Shown: piece after piece, positions 52,941 through 64,000 of the stretch
Layout of the letters: each line of letters opens with the position of its first letter
Position numbering within the stretch: the first letter of the stretch is position 1
Assembly: GCF_036898095.1 (NCBI RefSeq)
Contig: NC_090746.1
Location: 110,104,106 to 110,168,105 of the forward strand
Direction: 5' to 3'
DNA length: 64,000 bases
Origin: Palaemon carinicauda
Lineage: Eukaryota > Arthropoda > Malacostraca > Decapoda > Palaemonidae
Made by a program: the position numbers and the translations under genes
Notes under the pieces: generated by a model
Told to the model about the DNA's origin: nothing
Databases searched by the model: none
What the model saw: only the letters and a program-made list of their open reading frames with translations

Positions 52941-53870
52941 TGTGACTGTATAACAAAAATTAAGGTTATGGTGAAAAGAGGGATGGTACATTTTTATATT
53001 CATACGTACATCATTAACTTATAATGTTGAAAATGCATAGTACTGTATTTTGAGAATGGCTTGGTATAAAAAGTTATAACACCAAAATATGAGTAGTTAA
53101 CTTTCCCTAAAAAGTGTTATTCTGCATCATGTGGTTGTTATTTCTTCTATCTTACCTTTTTCGTATTTTAAGTCAAGAGGGATTAAATGTTGTGAAGAGT
53201 AAACAGTAGGGAAGGAAGAGGGAAAAAAAAATAGAAAGATAAATAATAATTTTTGTAAGATGTATAGACTTGTTGATGATTACCTTCTTTAGTCATTATT
53301 CTGCAGTCATGGTAATATGAAACAAGTATTTACAAAGTTGAAATATAAGAATTATATGTTGCATCTTGGTGGGGGCTAAGAGTCAAGGTACTAGATACAT
53401 TGTAGACTTTTAAGAATGGCACAAGAAAAATATATGAAATCCCATATTTATATAATTATTCAGAATGCTTAAAATTTAGAGACAGTGCCCCTAGCTACTT
53501 GTTAAAATTAGCTGTTATCCTCAGAATTAGCTATCTATTGAAAGGCTTTTTTTAATTATTTTGATACCCACATCCTACTTTAGTTTGTAAGGCAATTATT
53601 ATTATTGAGCTTTTGTTGTTTTGATCAGAAGTCAATCAAATGTGAAATGTCAGGATGAAAGTATGAAAACTTTTTCAAATATCAAATATTTATTTTGCTT
53701 TTAACTTAGTCAAATTTATCTGAACTACTGAAAACTAGATTAAGGCTGAAGATGACTTCATCCTATATTGCTTTTGAACTGTTTTCAGTTATATAGTAAT
53801 AGATCAAAATGTCAGACTTTGATTGACATCCTTGATGATAGCGAGTGGTGACTTTTTATGTTGTTGTACA
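52941..53870. other. AT-rich sequence, nothing recognised
   Basis: No frame, repeat or terminal motif. Confidence 0.5.
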
Positions 53871-54069
53871 CTATAGTCAATTTTTTTTAGTGAGGTAGAT
53901 TTGCACCGACTCGCAGAGGTGCCCTTTTAGCTCAGAAACTTTTCCCGATAGCTGATTGGTCAGAAGGATTCGGACAAAAATACTTCCGACCAATCAGCTA
54001 ACAGGAAACTTTTCCGAGCTAAACGGGCACCTCTGCCAGTCGGTGCCTCACTAAAAAAATTTACTATAG
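53871..54069. mobile_element. 199-bp palindromic MITE related to the foldback element
   Basis: The ends are CTATAGTCAATTTT and, in reverse, CTATAGTAAATTTT. The arms share GCACCGACTCGCAGAGGTGC, TTTTAGCTC and CTGATTGGTC. The same blocks form the outer 110 bp of each arm of the 42,229-43,860 foldback element, so this is a short deletion relative. Confidence 0.88.
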
Positions 54070-54726
54070 GATATTGTATATCATATATTTATATTTATAT
54101 TCTGTGTTTTAACATAAATATCTAAGAAAGATTACAAAAAATAAAACGCTGAAGAATGTCTAGCTAGATAGAATAAAAGTGTAAGATAATAAGCAAGAAA
54201 TTATTGTAGATGATTTCTTCTATTGGCAGATTAATGTTATTTTTATTATTAGGTATTGTTTAATGTTGATCATTTTGTCATATTTTAATGGTTGATAGGT
54301 TTAGGTTGTACAGTATATAGGTTTTGATAATCACTTTAAACTATTTTTATTGGTGTATTTTATAATTATGAGTACAGTATTGTAAATAGATGTTAGGTAT
54401 TAGACAAGGACAAAGAAAAATAATTCCTTTTTTGTTTGTTAGTATATTCAATGTACTGACTAAATTACCACATTGCTGCCATTCAAGGTAATGATTCTAT
54501 ATTATCTTTGCATGCATTTGTTAAAATGGACATAGCATTACTCCTCTTTCTTAGTAGTCAGGCTGTGAAACATCAGGAAAAATTATTTTTAGTAGACCAA
54601 TGCCTTTTCAAAATCCTTTTTTGATTGTCCTACTTATCATTTCAGTATCAAAACAACCAGGATGTGATCAAGCTTTTAATTCACAGTCCTTATGATAATT
54701 TAGAAACTTGTTTAATATCTGTTGGC
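54070..54726. other. AT-rich sequence, nothing recognised
   Basis: No supported feature. Confidence 0.5.
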
Positions 54727-55385
54727 TTTAATATTATTATTATTATTATTATTATTTCTTACTAAGCTGCAACTCTAGTTGGAAAAGCAGGATGCTGTAA
54801 GCCCATGGGCCCCAACAGGGAAAATAGCCCAGTGTTGAAAGGAAAAAAGGAAAATATATTTTAAAAAGAGTAACGAAATTGAAATAAATATCTCCTTTAT
54901 AAACTATAAAACTAAAAAAACAAGAGGAAGAGAAATAAGATAGAATAGTGTGCTCGAGTGTATCCTCAAGCAAGAGAACTCTAGCCCAAGACAGTGAAAG
55001 ACTGTGGTACAGTGGCTTTGACACTAACCAAGACTAGAGAACAATGGTTTGATTTTGGAGTATCCTTCTAGAAGAGCTGCTTACCATAGCTAGAGTCTCT
55101 CTACCTTACCAAGAGGAAAGAATCTACTGAACAATTACAGTGCACTAAACCCTTGAGCGAAGAATAACTTTTTGGTAATCTGTGTCGTCAGGTGTATGAG
55201 GACAGAGGAGAATATGTAAAGAATAGGCCAGACTATTTAGTGTGTGTGTAGGCAAAGAGAAAATGAGCCATAACCAGAGAGAAAGATCCGATGTAGTACT
55301 GTTTGGCCAGTCAAAAGACCCCATAACTCTCTAGTGGTAGTATCTCAACGGGTGGCTGGTTCCCTGGCCAACCTACTACCTATTA
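54727..55385. repeat. (ATT)n-headed interspersed repeat, copy 1
   Basis: (ATT)n is followed by AAGCTGCAACTCTAGTTGGA, AAGCCCATGGGCCCCAACAG, AGACAGTGAAAGACTGTGG, GTATGAGGACAGAGGAGAAT and GGTGGCTGGTTCCCTGGCCA. It is co-linear over 660 bp with 57,795-58,485. The type of element is unknown; no coding frame. Confidence 0.88.
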
Positions 55386-56644
55386 AATAGAACTAATGTA
55401 ATGTGAAATTTTATATTAAAGGAATCGTGTATCTTTTCAATTTCTAATTGATAAAGAACTCTACTGTATCAAAAAGTACAATTGTTTCTAAGTGATTTGA
55501 GATGCTAGAAAAGAAAGAGAAATATTAATAGTGATGAGGCTAATTTATAATGAGTAGATAATACTGTACAAGCATAGTGTTTTATTTTCTCCTTAATTTA
55601 GGGAATTGATCAAGAAGGTGCTGCATGCCAAGAATTCTGACATCTGTGATTAGTGTGAATAATGTATGCTTTGTGTGTTTTCATTTTGTGTGCTCACTGA
55701 TATTTATGGTTTTAAAATTACTGAACTGTTTTGGAAAATAATCTCTATTTATTCATTGGGTAAGATCTAATCATTAAAAAAGCTCACCCCCTTAATTTTT
55801 AATTTTTTGTTGATGTAGGCATGGGATGCACTTGAATAATTTACTTCTTCATTGATGAGAATCATATCAGTAGTGCTTAAAATGTTAATTTTTTTTTACA
55901 ATCACTTTGTGGAATATCTAGATTGGTGTTTCTTTTGCAGTGGGAGTGAGCGAGCTACAATTTTGATTGGTTTTGTAATGATTTTCTACTTTACCTTTTT
56001 ATATGATAATATGGTTTGATATATCAGTAGACATGTGCATAACATTTTTAAATATGCACTTCTATAAGATTTACATATTGATAGATAAATTCCTACTCTG
56101 ATGAAACCTGAAGTTCTACTGTGCTGTATTAGTAGAGCTCGTCAAATATAGGCCTTCAGGTACGAGGTTGTTGTTGGAAGGTGATGAATTTGAGTGAATA
56201 CTTTGTATAATGAAATAAAACTGCTGTATACTTTTGCTTCCTCTTCAGTGTTTCCATATATTTTGATGTTTATTTTATATAAATATATACTAAAAACTGT
56301 GTTTTATTGACCATTTTTACTTCAACAATTTAGTGATTACAACATTGTTTTAGTGACCATTTTTGCTTAAAGACTTTAGTGATTATTTGTAACAACTGGT
56401 AGTTAGGTTTAGTAAGGTCTTGAAACAGTAGTGTAGCTTTGTAATTTGTATTTTATAGAAATGATTCCTGATTGGCCCTTGTATAGTCTTGATATCTGAT
56501 TCTAAATTAATAATTATCTTTAGTAGTGAATGGTATGTTCTTTAGATGCACATTTCAATCTTTGTAAGGTACAGTACCCACATTTATCACTCTTTGGAAA
56601 TATACTGTAAAAAATCAATGACAGTTATAAATAACAAAATAGGT
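55386..56644. other. AT-rich sequence with a polyadenylation-like signal
   Basis: AATAAA at 56,214-56,219 is followed by T- and GT-rich DNA. Whether it serves golgin-84 cannot be told from sequence. Nothing else seen. Confidence 0.4.
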
Positions 56645-57329
56645 GTTCTTGCATGAAATACAAACCATCATCCTTAAAGTAGGGTCAGTTACTACAGGAT
56701 CGAGTTCGACTTCACTTTTGTCATAATCAAGGAAAAGTCTAATATCTTCCACAAGCCGTGGTTGAAGCACTGGGTCATGGTGGTAAACATAGCAGCCAGA
56801 TTGTCAGTTAGACAATTGCCTTAACAAGCCCAAGGAGTTAGTAAATCCATTCCATCCAATGCAGAAATACCAGCTTGGCACTGGCAGAATCTTCTCAGAC
56901 ACCTTTCCTCACCGAAGAAACTTGTTCCTCAAGCAAGAGCTTCAACAGAGGTCTCAGTACTGTTTGTAAAATCACTTTTCAGTTTCCAGGGTCTCCCATC
57001 CTTCCCCTATTTCCAGTGGGATGAGAGGCTTGGGTCGGTTATACCTTTTGGTTAAACGCTGAACCCCCACAAGGGAGTACCACTTTACTCTCATCCTCCG
57101 GCCATGCAACTGTGCTCAGAGGCATCAAAAGATGGGAGGGGCGCATGCCTGAATGATCTGGTCATCTGAGAGGTGTAGTCAGAAGAAGTATCTACTCTTT
57201 GACATCTTGAGGCTATCAGCCTTCCAAGAACATTGAGGAGGCATCTGGTGGGTTGTTGCAACACCACCACCATGCAGGCTTACATCTAGCTTCTAAGCTG
57301 CCAAAGCGGATCCATATCAAAACGGCATT

Positions 57330-57780
57330 CCAGCCAAATACATTCCGGGCAGGAGGAATGGACTAGCAGGCACACTGTCACCAAGGGAGTTTTGTAGGAT
57401 CAGAATGGTAATGGAGAGCCTTCTTGTTTGTGGGGTTTTCCGCGCATCGACTTCTTTGCCACATGGCTAAACAGGTACCTCCATGTGTTTTCTTCCTTGG
57501 TCCAACCCCATGGGCCATGTTCAAAGTTGCCTTCCAAAATCCAAGTGATCACACGGATGGTTAAGACTTACTTCCGTTCAACCCAGTTCTGTCCACTAAT
57601 GTACCGCATGGGGATTATGCTGGGACTCGGGTTAACCTTGGTGGTTCCTAGATAGACTCGTGCCGAATGGTATCTCGTTTAGCCTTGTCGAGATCCCAAG
57701 AGAACTTCCTTGACCCTCACTCTCCCTGGGAAAACGGGTTATCCTCTATGACTGATATCATAGAAGGGATTCTTCATTTC
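57330..57780 (+). pseudogene. Methyltransferase-like relic of B2
   Basis: The frame 57,428-57,655 begins WGFPRIDFFATWLNRYLHVF followed by SSLV, the equivalent of WGQPTIDLFASSLTKRLPIYCSPV in A1. Its end reads LTLVVPR and then RAEWYLV, equivalent to LTLVATLWPAREWF. Just upstream, RAGGM in another frame fits the PGKxN block of RNase H. The FPPF block between them is lost. Confidence 0.65.
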
Positions 57781-57794
57781 TTATTATAATTATT

Positions 57795-58485
57795 ATGTAT
57801 TATAACTATTATTATTATTATTATTACTACTACTACTACAAGTTAAGCTATATCTCTAGTTGGAAAAGTAAGATGCTATAAGCCCAAGGGCCCCAAAAGG
57901 AAAAAATAGCCCAGTGAGGAATGGAAACAAGGAAATAAACATACTACAAGAGAAGTAATAAACAATCAAAAGAAGATATTTTGATAATAGTAACAGCACT
58001 AAATTAGATCTTTCATATATAAACAAGAAAAACTTACAAAAGACAATAGGAAGGGAAATAAGTGTACCTTCAAGGAAGAGAACTCTAATCCAAGACAGTG
58101 GAAGGCCATGGTACAGAGGCTATGGTACTACCCAAGACTAGAGAACAATGATTTAATTTTGGAGTGTCCTTCTTGAAGTGCTGGTTACCATAGCTAAAGA
58201 GTCATTTCTACTCTTGCCAAGAGGAAAAGTAGCCGCTGAACAATTACATTGCTGTAGTTAACCCCTTGAGCAAAGAAAAATTGTTTGGTAATCTCAGTGT
58301 TGTCAGGTGTATAAGGACAGAGGAGAATAAGTAAAGAATAGGCCAGACTATTTGGTGTATGTGTAGGAAAGACAAAATGAGCCATAGCTAGAGAGTGGGA
58401 TCCAATGTAGTACTCTCATGCCAGTCAAAGGACCCAACAACTCAATTACAGTACTATCTCAGCAGGTGGCTGGTGCCCTGACCAA
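57795..58485. repeat. (ATT)n-headed interspersed repeat, copy 2
   Basis: It shares with copy 1 TCTAGTTGGAAAAGTAAGAT, AAGCCCAAGGGCCCCAAAAG, CAAGACAGTGGAAGGCCATG, GTATAAGGACAGAGGAGAAT and GGTGGCTGGTGCCCTGACCA. It is inserted within B2, so the family was active after B2. Confidence 0.88.
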
Positions 58486-58489
58486 CCTA

Positions 58490-59460
58490 TTGCATCTACA
58501 TCTACTAGATCTCCTAAAGTAGATAGATTTCCTCGTCTAACTTGCCGAGAGAAGCTACTCGCAATTGCTGCTATCAAGGCTACCACTCGGACGTGAGAAT
58601 GGTCTTTCGATGGAATGGGATAGACCTCTCTCTTCTCATAAGAATTACTTATGCTCAAAAGTAGTTTTGAACAGTCTTGCTAATATTTTTACCTCGGGGC
58701 CCAGATTGGGACATGTCCCTCATTCTCGAAGTCTCTCACTCATACTCCTCTGGGCTTTTGATAAGGCCTCAGTCAAGGTTGTGATTTTCAAGACTCTTCT
58801 GCCTTAGTATTGGCGGAGTATTTATTGTCTCTTGTGCCGTAATATTGGCAGAGTATTTAGGCACGTTACATTATGTTTCTGTCTTAGTCTTTCATGCTGA
58901 GAGGTGGAAGGAACTCCTTAGAATGATGCCAGTGCACATGGCTAAACTTGGAACCTGCCAGGCACGACCTCAGGTTCGAGCCCTTTTCCATTCCTTCTCT
59001 ACACAAAGCATATAGTGGCACAAAGAGGAGGTGCCTTTGAGTCCTGTGTGCATGGCCAAACTTGGAACCTGCTGGACAACAATCACATGTTCAAGCTGTT
59101 CATCCACTCTCTCCGTGAGGGCTCAGTAATTCTTCCTTAGCCCTAGCAGAACCAAGAAAGGTGTCTAGAACACGATCTCTTCCAGACTCCATTAGTTGAT
59201 TCGTAATGCATACGCCTCGACAGCTAATAAGGTTGAGGTACCTGTTAGGACAAGAACTTGCGAAGTCAGAGACTAGGCCCTACCCTTGCCTTAAAGAGGA
59301 ATCTTGCAGTCATCCAAGTTTTGAAGGTTGGGGTATGTATGCACCAAGCAACCTTTACTGCCTTTTGTCTGTAGTACCTGCTCAAGTTGTGTAACAACCC
59401 CAGCTCCCATGTTGGATGGTAAGCATCTTGTTTATGGCAACGATTAGATGTAACTTTGGA
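58490..59460 (+). pseudogene. Tyrosine recombinase relic of B2
   Basis: Pieces in order: WDMSLILEV at about 58,709 (equivalent to WNLDVVLRF), FDKASVKVVIFKTLLP at 58,755 (equivalent to LKDLTLKTLFLV), LGTLHYVSVLVFHAERWKEL at 58,860, then RTRTCEVRD at 59,252 (equivalent to RTHEVRD; the histidine codon reads TGC) and KRNLAVIQVLK with CMHQATFTAFCL at 59,340 (the tyrosine position reads C). Frames change repeatedly. Both catalytic His and Tyr codons are altered. Confidence 0.65.
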
Positions 59461-59889
59461 ATGAAAGCAGAATGACTGGTTTTTCTTCCCTCTTTTAGGA
59501 ACGAAGCATTACTCGCTAGATCTGACTTGATGCTTCTAAACTACATTTTTAAGCTCCATTCCTTAAAACTTGGAGAAGTTCTCCCCTATGCTCCCTTGAC
59601 AAAGGGAAGGATATACCATTCCGTTGATCATCATCATTCCAGGTATATTATTCTAAACTTCTCCCCTTCAGGGGAAGGGATCCATCCTTTGACCATGTAC
59701 TAATCTTCTTGGACAGGCTAGGCCCTATCACCTATTCATCCCAATCATAGACAAATTGGAGGTTGCTGGAGTCGTTTCTATAGTTTCATTATGCAACCGG
59801 GTAGATTGACATTTCCAGGGAAGAAAAAGAAATTACCAGTTTGGTTTCGGGGATATTTACTATTCGCAAATCGGCAAGTCTTATTACTA

Positions 59890-60200
59890 ATAGGATGATG
59901 GTTTGTATTTTGTGTACGAGTAAATCACAAATATTTCAAGTAATTTGTAAATTTTCTAGCTATACAAACCTGAGCCCTTTAGGTTAAACTTCACTCCTCA
60001 ACCACCCCTCTCACCCCTGAGGTAATAAGTGAAGATCATTTGACGGGGGCAGAGCTCTTCGCCCTCACTTCCGTCTTTCGCTTAACTGCTTGTTAAATGA
60101 TTGAACAGCTGTCCAGCTCTTGCTTGAAATTAATTCCGTACTTAAAGGATTAATTTTTTATAGCTAAGAAAAATACAAATTGCAGTATTTAAAAAATTTG
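59890..60200. repeat. ICR and right terminal repeat of B2
   Basis: GGATGATGGTTTGTATTTTG mirrors the left end. CAAATATTTCAAGTAATTTG followed by TCTAGCTATACAAACC mirrors the right end at 60,160-60,200. The repeat itself carries CCACCCCTCTCACCCC. Confidence 0.78.
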
Positions 60201-60919
60201 TTATAATTGAGTGATATATAAGTAGTTCTGTGATAACATTTATGAACAATATCTCCACATGAAATGTTGACCACCACTCAGATAAGTACTAATAGTAAAC
60301 TGAATTCACTGAGCTACCTCAGTGTATAAATGAGGTTTCATTGTTTTGAGGAAAAATGATTATGAATTTTTTATTCAATTTTTCAGGAATATACAATACT
60401 GTAACTATTTGTAAGCCATGTACTGTACAGTAAATGGTAGAAAAAAATCTATATCATTCACATATATTTTGTATAGGTTGGGATGTACAATATCTTATGA
60501 CATTTCATCAACTACTGTATGTAAATTATTAAGTTGTTTTAGAAGAGATCAGTAAAAGGACAGTATAAAAGGATTTCATTAATTTTCATACATATATCAA
60601 AATTAATTCCATTATGATTTTATTTTTTATAGATATAATTGTTTATTTTCTATCTTTGTATTTAGGTTGTAGACTGAATTTGGCAGTGCCCCTTTGAAAT
60701 TGGTATAATTACACATTAGAGGATGAGGATGCATAATATCTACCGTACCTTCCAAAAATGTGTAAGTATTTTTTAGAGAAAATCAAGAAGTTATTTTGTG
60801 AAGTGTAGTCAGCTGTAAAAGATTTTATGTCAGTTGGTTGCTATGTACCATGTACACTTTGCACACTTAAAGGAGTAGTGACATCAGTGCACCTTATGTG
60901 TTATTACGTACAGGTCTTT
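60201..60919. other. AT-rich sequence, nothing recognised
   Basis: No supported feature. Confidence 0.5.
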
Positions 60920-61206
60920 GTTTAAAGGTCTAAAGGCAGTCCATGAATGGCAGAGGCAAGGAACAGTGACATTGCCCTATCAAGCAAGATAATGCCCAAA
61001 CCCTCTCTCCACCCAAGTTAGGACCAAGGAATTTCAGGCAATGTCTGCTGATGACTCAATGGATAGACCTATATGCTCCCCCAAACCCACCATCCTTAGC
61101 TCACAAGGATGGTGAGGTTGCAGCGACCAAAGGAACTAACAAGTTTGAGCGGGACTCGAACGCCAGTCTGGCGATCACCAGTCAGGGACATTATCACATC
61201 GGCTGA
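60920..61206 (-). mobile_element. tRNA-derived SINE, copy 3
   Basis: Read on the minus strand it has an A-box-like AGCCGATGTGATAATGTCCC and a B-box GGCGTTCGAGTCCCGC near 61,150. CCATCCTTGTGAGCTAAGG and a tail ending in TTCATGGACTGCC follow. It is complete, unlike copy 2. Confidence 0.82.
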
Positions 61207-61429
61207 ACTTCCTGAGAGATGTGTCCTTCTCTATCCCAAACTAACCTTTATTATACCCAACCTCGGGTATGCAGTAAACACCTGATCCACTGGTACATCA
61301 CCAAATTTCAGACCCAAAATGCTCGTAAGGATCTTTGCAATAAAAGAAATTTATGTTTACATAATTTCATAGGTTGTTACTGTACTAAAATATTCCTATT
61401 CATTTATTAAAAACACTTTAATACAGAAG

Positions 61430-62760
61430 GAGATCATTTCAAGCGCCATCAATCCTCTAGAAGTTCTCTTACATCAGAGAGGCTGAACTCTCTCTACAGA
61501 GTCCTGGGGAGTTTTCCTTGCCAGGCAAGACCCAATACTACTGGGAAGTCATGAGGGGATACATTCCATAAGTGCCAGCTTAATTAGGAGGAAGTCCCGC
61601 GTTTCCTGGACTACTGATTCTGTCTTCAATTGGATACATGAGTCCTAAGAGTTCTGGTAGAGGGCTACCCCTTACTGCTGGTCTCCCTTCCTCCCTTATC
61701 ACCTCAGCTCATTGTTCTTCAGTCTTACTAGGCCAATGTCGACTAGTCCCAAGACTTAACACAGCAGTTGGAGAATGAATTAGTGAAAGGAGCAGTGGAA
61801 AAAATCTGAAGACCAAGCTTAGGCTTTTACCATGGATTATTTGTTCTCAGTCCCAAAGTTGGAGACCAATACATATTAGATGTGACAAGGCTGAGCAAGT
61901 TCCCGTTAGTACACAAGTTTTACTTGGAGAAACTCTCATCGGTCTAAGTGGCAGTTCAAAAAACTTAGAGGATGTTCCCATTAGACTTTTTGGATTTTTA
62001 TTTTATTGTGGCTCTTCATCCAGATTAGATGAAGTTTGTTTGTGGATGCAATGTGTTTCAGGTGCCTTTGCTTTGGTAAACACCTCAGGTCTTAATGATT
62101 CATGGCACCAGTAGCATGGTGACTGTATCTCCTAGGGATAAGGGTCCTTTTGTAACTGGATAATTAGCCATTGCTTAGGATAACAAAGGATGAGAAAGTT
62201 TATTGGAATATCTGAGGAAGTTTCTGTGCCTTCTCTTGAATTTGGGAATTCTCATCAATCTATTAAAATCGCTTCTGTCTCTAGCTTAGTTAATTCTGTA
62301 TTTGGGGATGCTGATAGCTTCAGTTCCTTTCTGGACTTCCCCATCAAACAAAAAGATCCAGTCCTTCCAGAGTTAGTTTTAAAAGGTTCTGAAGGGAAAG
62401 AGAAATAGAGCATAAGTCAATTTGCCTAATAGGAAATTTGGCACCCTTGGAGAAGTATATTTCTAATGCCATGCTAAGAATGAGATAGTTCCAGTAATAT
62501 TTAAGGCAGCACTGGAATAGACATCTGGACCCAAAACTGGGTATGGACTTTTCATTCAAGGCTCAGGCCAAAGGGATGGGGTAGAGCGACTGCCAGAGAC
62601 TGTCCTAAGGGGTCAGACTCAAAAGTGAGAATTCCTGATGTGTCAAATTTTTCATGGTATATCAATGAAAGTTGGAGATAAACTGTAGAGGATCTTCCCC
62701 TATCAGATTTAAAATTGGACAGTCTATATTTTATGTACAATAGCCCCCTAGTCCTCATAA
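61430..62760 (+). pseudogene. Reverse transcriptase relic of DIRS element B3
   Basis: From about 61,790 the plus strand reads LGFYHGLFVLSPKVGDQYIL then DVTRLSKFPLVHKFYLEKLS, the N-terminal RT blocks. Next comes LDFLDFYFIVALHPD (equivalent to SLDLQEAYFHIPIHP) and VFQVPLLW (equivalent to FRALCFGLS). At about 62,164 there is a decayed LDDWLxIA and then ESLLEYLRKFLCLLLNLGIL then INLL. The thumb frame 62,190-62,408 follows (VFGDADSFSSFLDFPIKQK, equivalent to the YLGMxxDS block). Stops are frequent and the catalytic aspartates are mostly lost. The ends of the element are not visible. Confidence 0.68.
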
Positions 62761-64000
62761 TTTTCTTGTTACCTAAGCTGATAAAACAAAGAACATGCTA
62801 ACAATTGCTATCAGACATTGAAGTTTTGCCATCTCATTGTGGATTTCTTAGTCCGTTTCTTTCTCAGTTCCTTATATTTCATATCCTTCAGGTATGTTCA
62901 CTCTTGTCCTCCAAGTTCTATTTTGTTTTGAATGTTTGAGTATTTTATACAATGCTTGCTTTGTCCCCATTCCACATTTCTCACATGAAAGAATAAATAA
63001 TGCTCTGTTATTGATAGAAGTTATAGATGGGTTGATTTTTATAGATAGATATCTCTGTTTACACTAAGCATAAGAGGAAGAAAGATAGGGATCATAAAAA
63101 GTAAGAAGCTTGCTTTTAGTAATTCTCGTGATACATCTATTGGTCAGGAATCTGTTGTCGAGATATTTCTCTTCCCCAGGTTCATATGAAACTTTCTTCC
63201 ACCCCTCATTAAGATTACACGCAGAGCATTAGTTACCTCTGATGATCTAGAACAGTTTAGATTAGAAGTTAGAAGCAGTTACTGATCAAATTAAATTTAT
63301 TGTATCATTATTTTTCGTTATTCACATACATCCAGAAGTTACATTTAATCTTCCTTTAGTTTCTCTGGTTGATAAGACAGTTGTTTCCAAGTCAATGACT
63401 ACCCTACCACGTTTGTATCCATTTTGTATAACCAGCCTTCTCTGTGATGTCTACCTCAGGTCATAGTGAGGATGTAATTACCCAAGGGAACAGAAAGATA
63501 TAGTGTGCTGACTGTGAGACAAAAATAACTTCACTCTTTTGAGAAAGGTTGATTTTAAGAAAGACTTTGATGAAGTTATGTCTTCTTCCCCCACTATAGT
63601 CTCAGCTGACACAACTCCACACCGTGCCAGACTACTTTAGCACATCTGAATGTGAGACACTATGAGCTCCTGCACCACTCCAGACAATTTCAAGTGATCT
63701 GCCCAAAAACACAGCGGTTGTTGAGAAATTTTTTTCTATACAAATATATCTGGTGTTTCTTGTTGCCAGTGACCTACATTCAGTGTCAGTAGCATCACTC
63801 CAGATGACAGAAATACATTGCCAAGTTCCTATGGTAGATGTTGGCTCTCCACCTCTGCTATAGGCATGCAGGCTTCTCCTCCTGTGGTCTACTTCTCCCA
63901 TATGGAAGCTTCTACTTCTCTTGAACATTTTCAACAAATCAACCATTCCCTGATGACTTAAAACAGGTTTCTCCTTCACAAACTCCTGCAACCTCAACTG
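62761..64000. other. Unassigned sequence to the window end
   Basis: It may continue B3. The minus-strand frame 63,997-63,632 (121 codons, open at the window edge) begins MRLQEFVKEKPVLSHQGMVD. It matches nothing I recognise and could be a chance frame or part of another element. Confidence 0.35.

Larger units (their letters stand above)
56645..60200 (+). mobile_element. DIRS-like element B2, internally deleted
   Basis: The left end (GCATGAAATACAAACCATCA then TCCTTAAAG) is mirrored in the ICR at 59,892 (GGATGATGGTTTGTATT). The right end near 60,200 (TAGCTAAGAAAAATACAAAT) is mirrored in the second ICR half. Only the RNase H linker/methyltransferase part and the recombinase are readable, and a 690-bp interspersed repeat is inserted at 57,795. 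RT is missing. The element is old, with no open frame longer than about 75 codons. Confidence 0.78.

Noticed and set aside
56214..56219. Definite golgin-84 polyadenylation site
   Set aside because: AATAAA is common by chance in DNA this AT-rich, and an 8-kb 3' UTR cannot be shown from sequence alone.

Overview
The window is eukaryotic and almost certainly from a decapod crustacean (shrimp-like). It is AT-rich, with spliced exons of an animal Golgi gene, very dense DIRS-type tyrosine-recombinase retrotransposons, long (GA)n and (ATT)n microsatellites, tRNA-derived SINEs and an RTE-like non-LTR element. The species cannot be named from the sequence alone. There is no operon-like organisation. 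The only host gene I recognise is golgin-84 (GOLGA5) on the + strand. Its last five exons lie at 18,307-18,511, 20,481-20,579, 33,005-33,154, 33,275-33,341 and 47,976-48,244. They join in frame into about 262 codons ending in the conserved C-terminal membrane anchor. Most of the window up to 48 kb is therefore intron, and what follows is 3' UTR or downstream sequence.

The introns are filled by nested DIRS elements. Family A (A1 1-4,965, cut by the window edge; A2 7,647-14,119; A3 26,006-32,353; A4 34,365-40,772; terminus-only relic at 52,591-52,940) has the full DIRS layout. A split inverted terminal repeat and a 5' leader are followed by ORF1 (gag-like), then reverse transcriptase, RNase H and a methyltransferase-like domain. 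An overlapping tyrosine recombinase (YR) comes next, then an internal complementary region (ICR) that mirrors both outer ends, and finally the right terminal repeat. All copies are mutated. A2 and A4 share a rearrangement that replaces the RT core with a second ORF1 segment, which suggests they descend from a non-autonomous lineage. A3 carries a 24-bp in-frame minisatellite of about 54 units and a stop codon where the recombinase tyrosine should be.

Family B (B1 33,966-47,935, itself invaded by A4, a 1.6-kb foldback element and a hAT relic; B2 56,645-60,200; B3 RT relic 61,430-62,760) and family C (C1 on the minus strand, about 6,630-18,014, split by A2; C2 18,861-20,055 on the plus strand) are older, strongly decayed DIRS relatives. 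The C1 and C2 ends lie head to head around golgin-84 exon 18,307-18,511.

Other elements are an RTE-like non-LTR retrotransposon (22,895-25,540, minus), three SINE copies, three palindromic MITE or foldback elements with CTATAG-type ends, two hAT transposase remnants, and three copies of an (ATT)n-headed interspersed repeat. From 48,245 to 64,000 I find no further host exon. The order of nesting gives relative ages: C and B first, then foldback and hAT insertions, and family A last.
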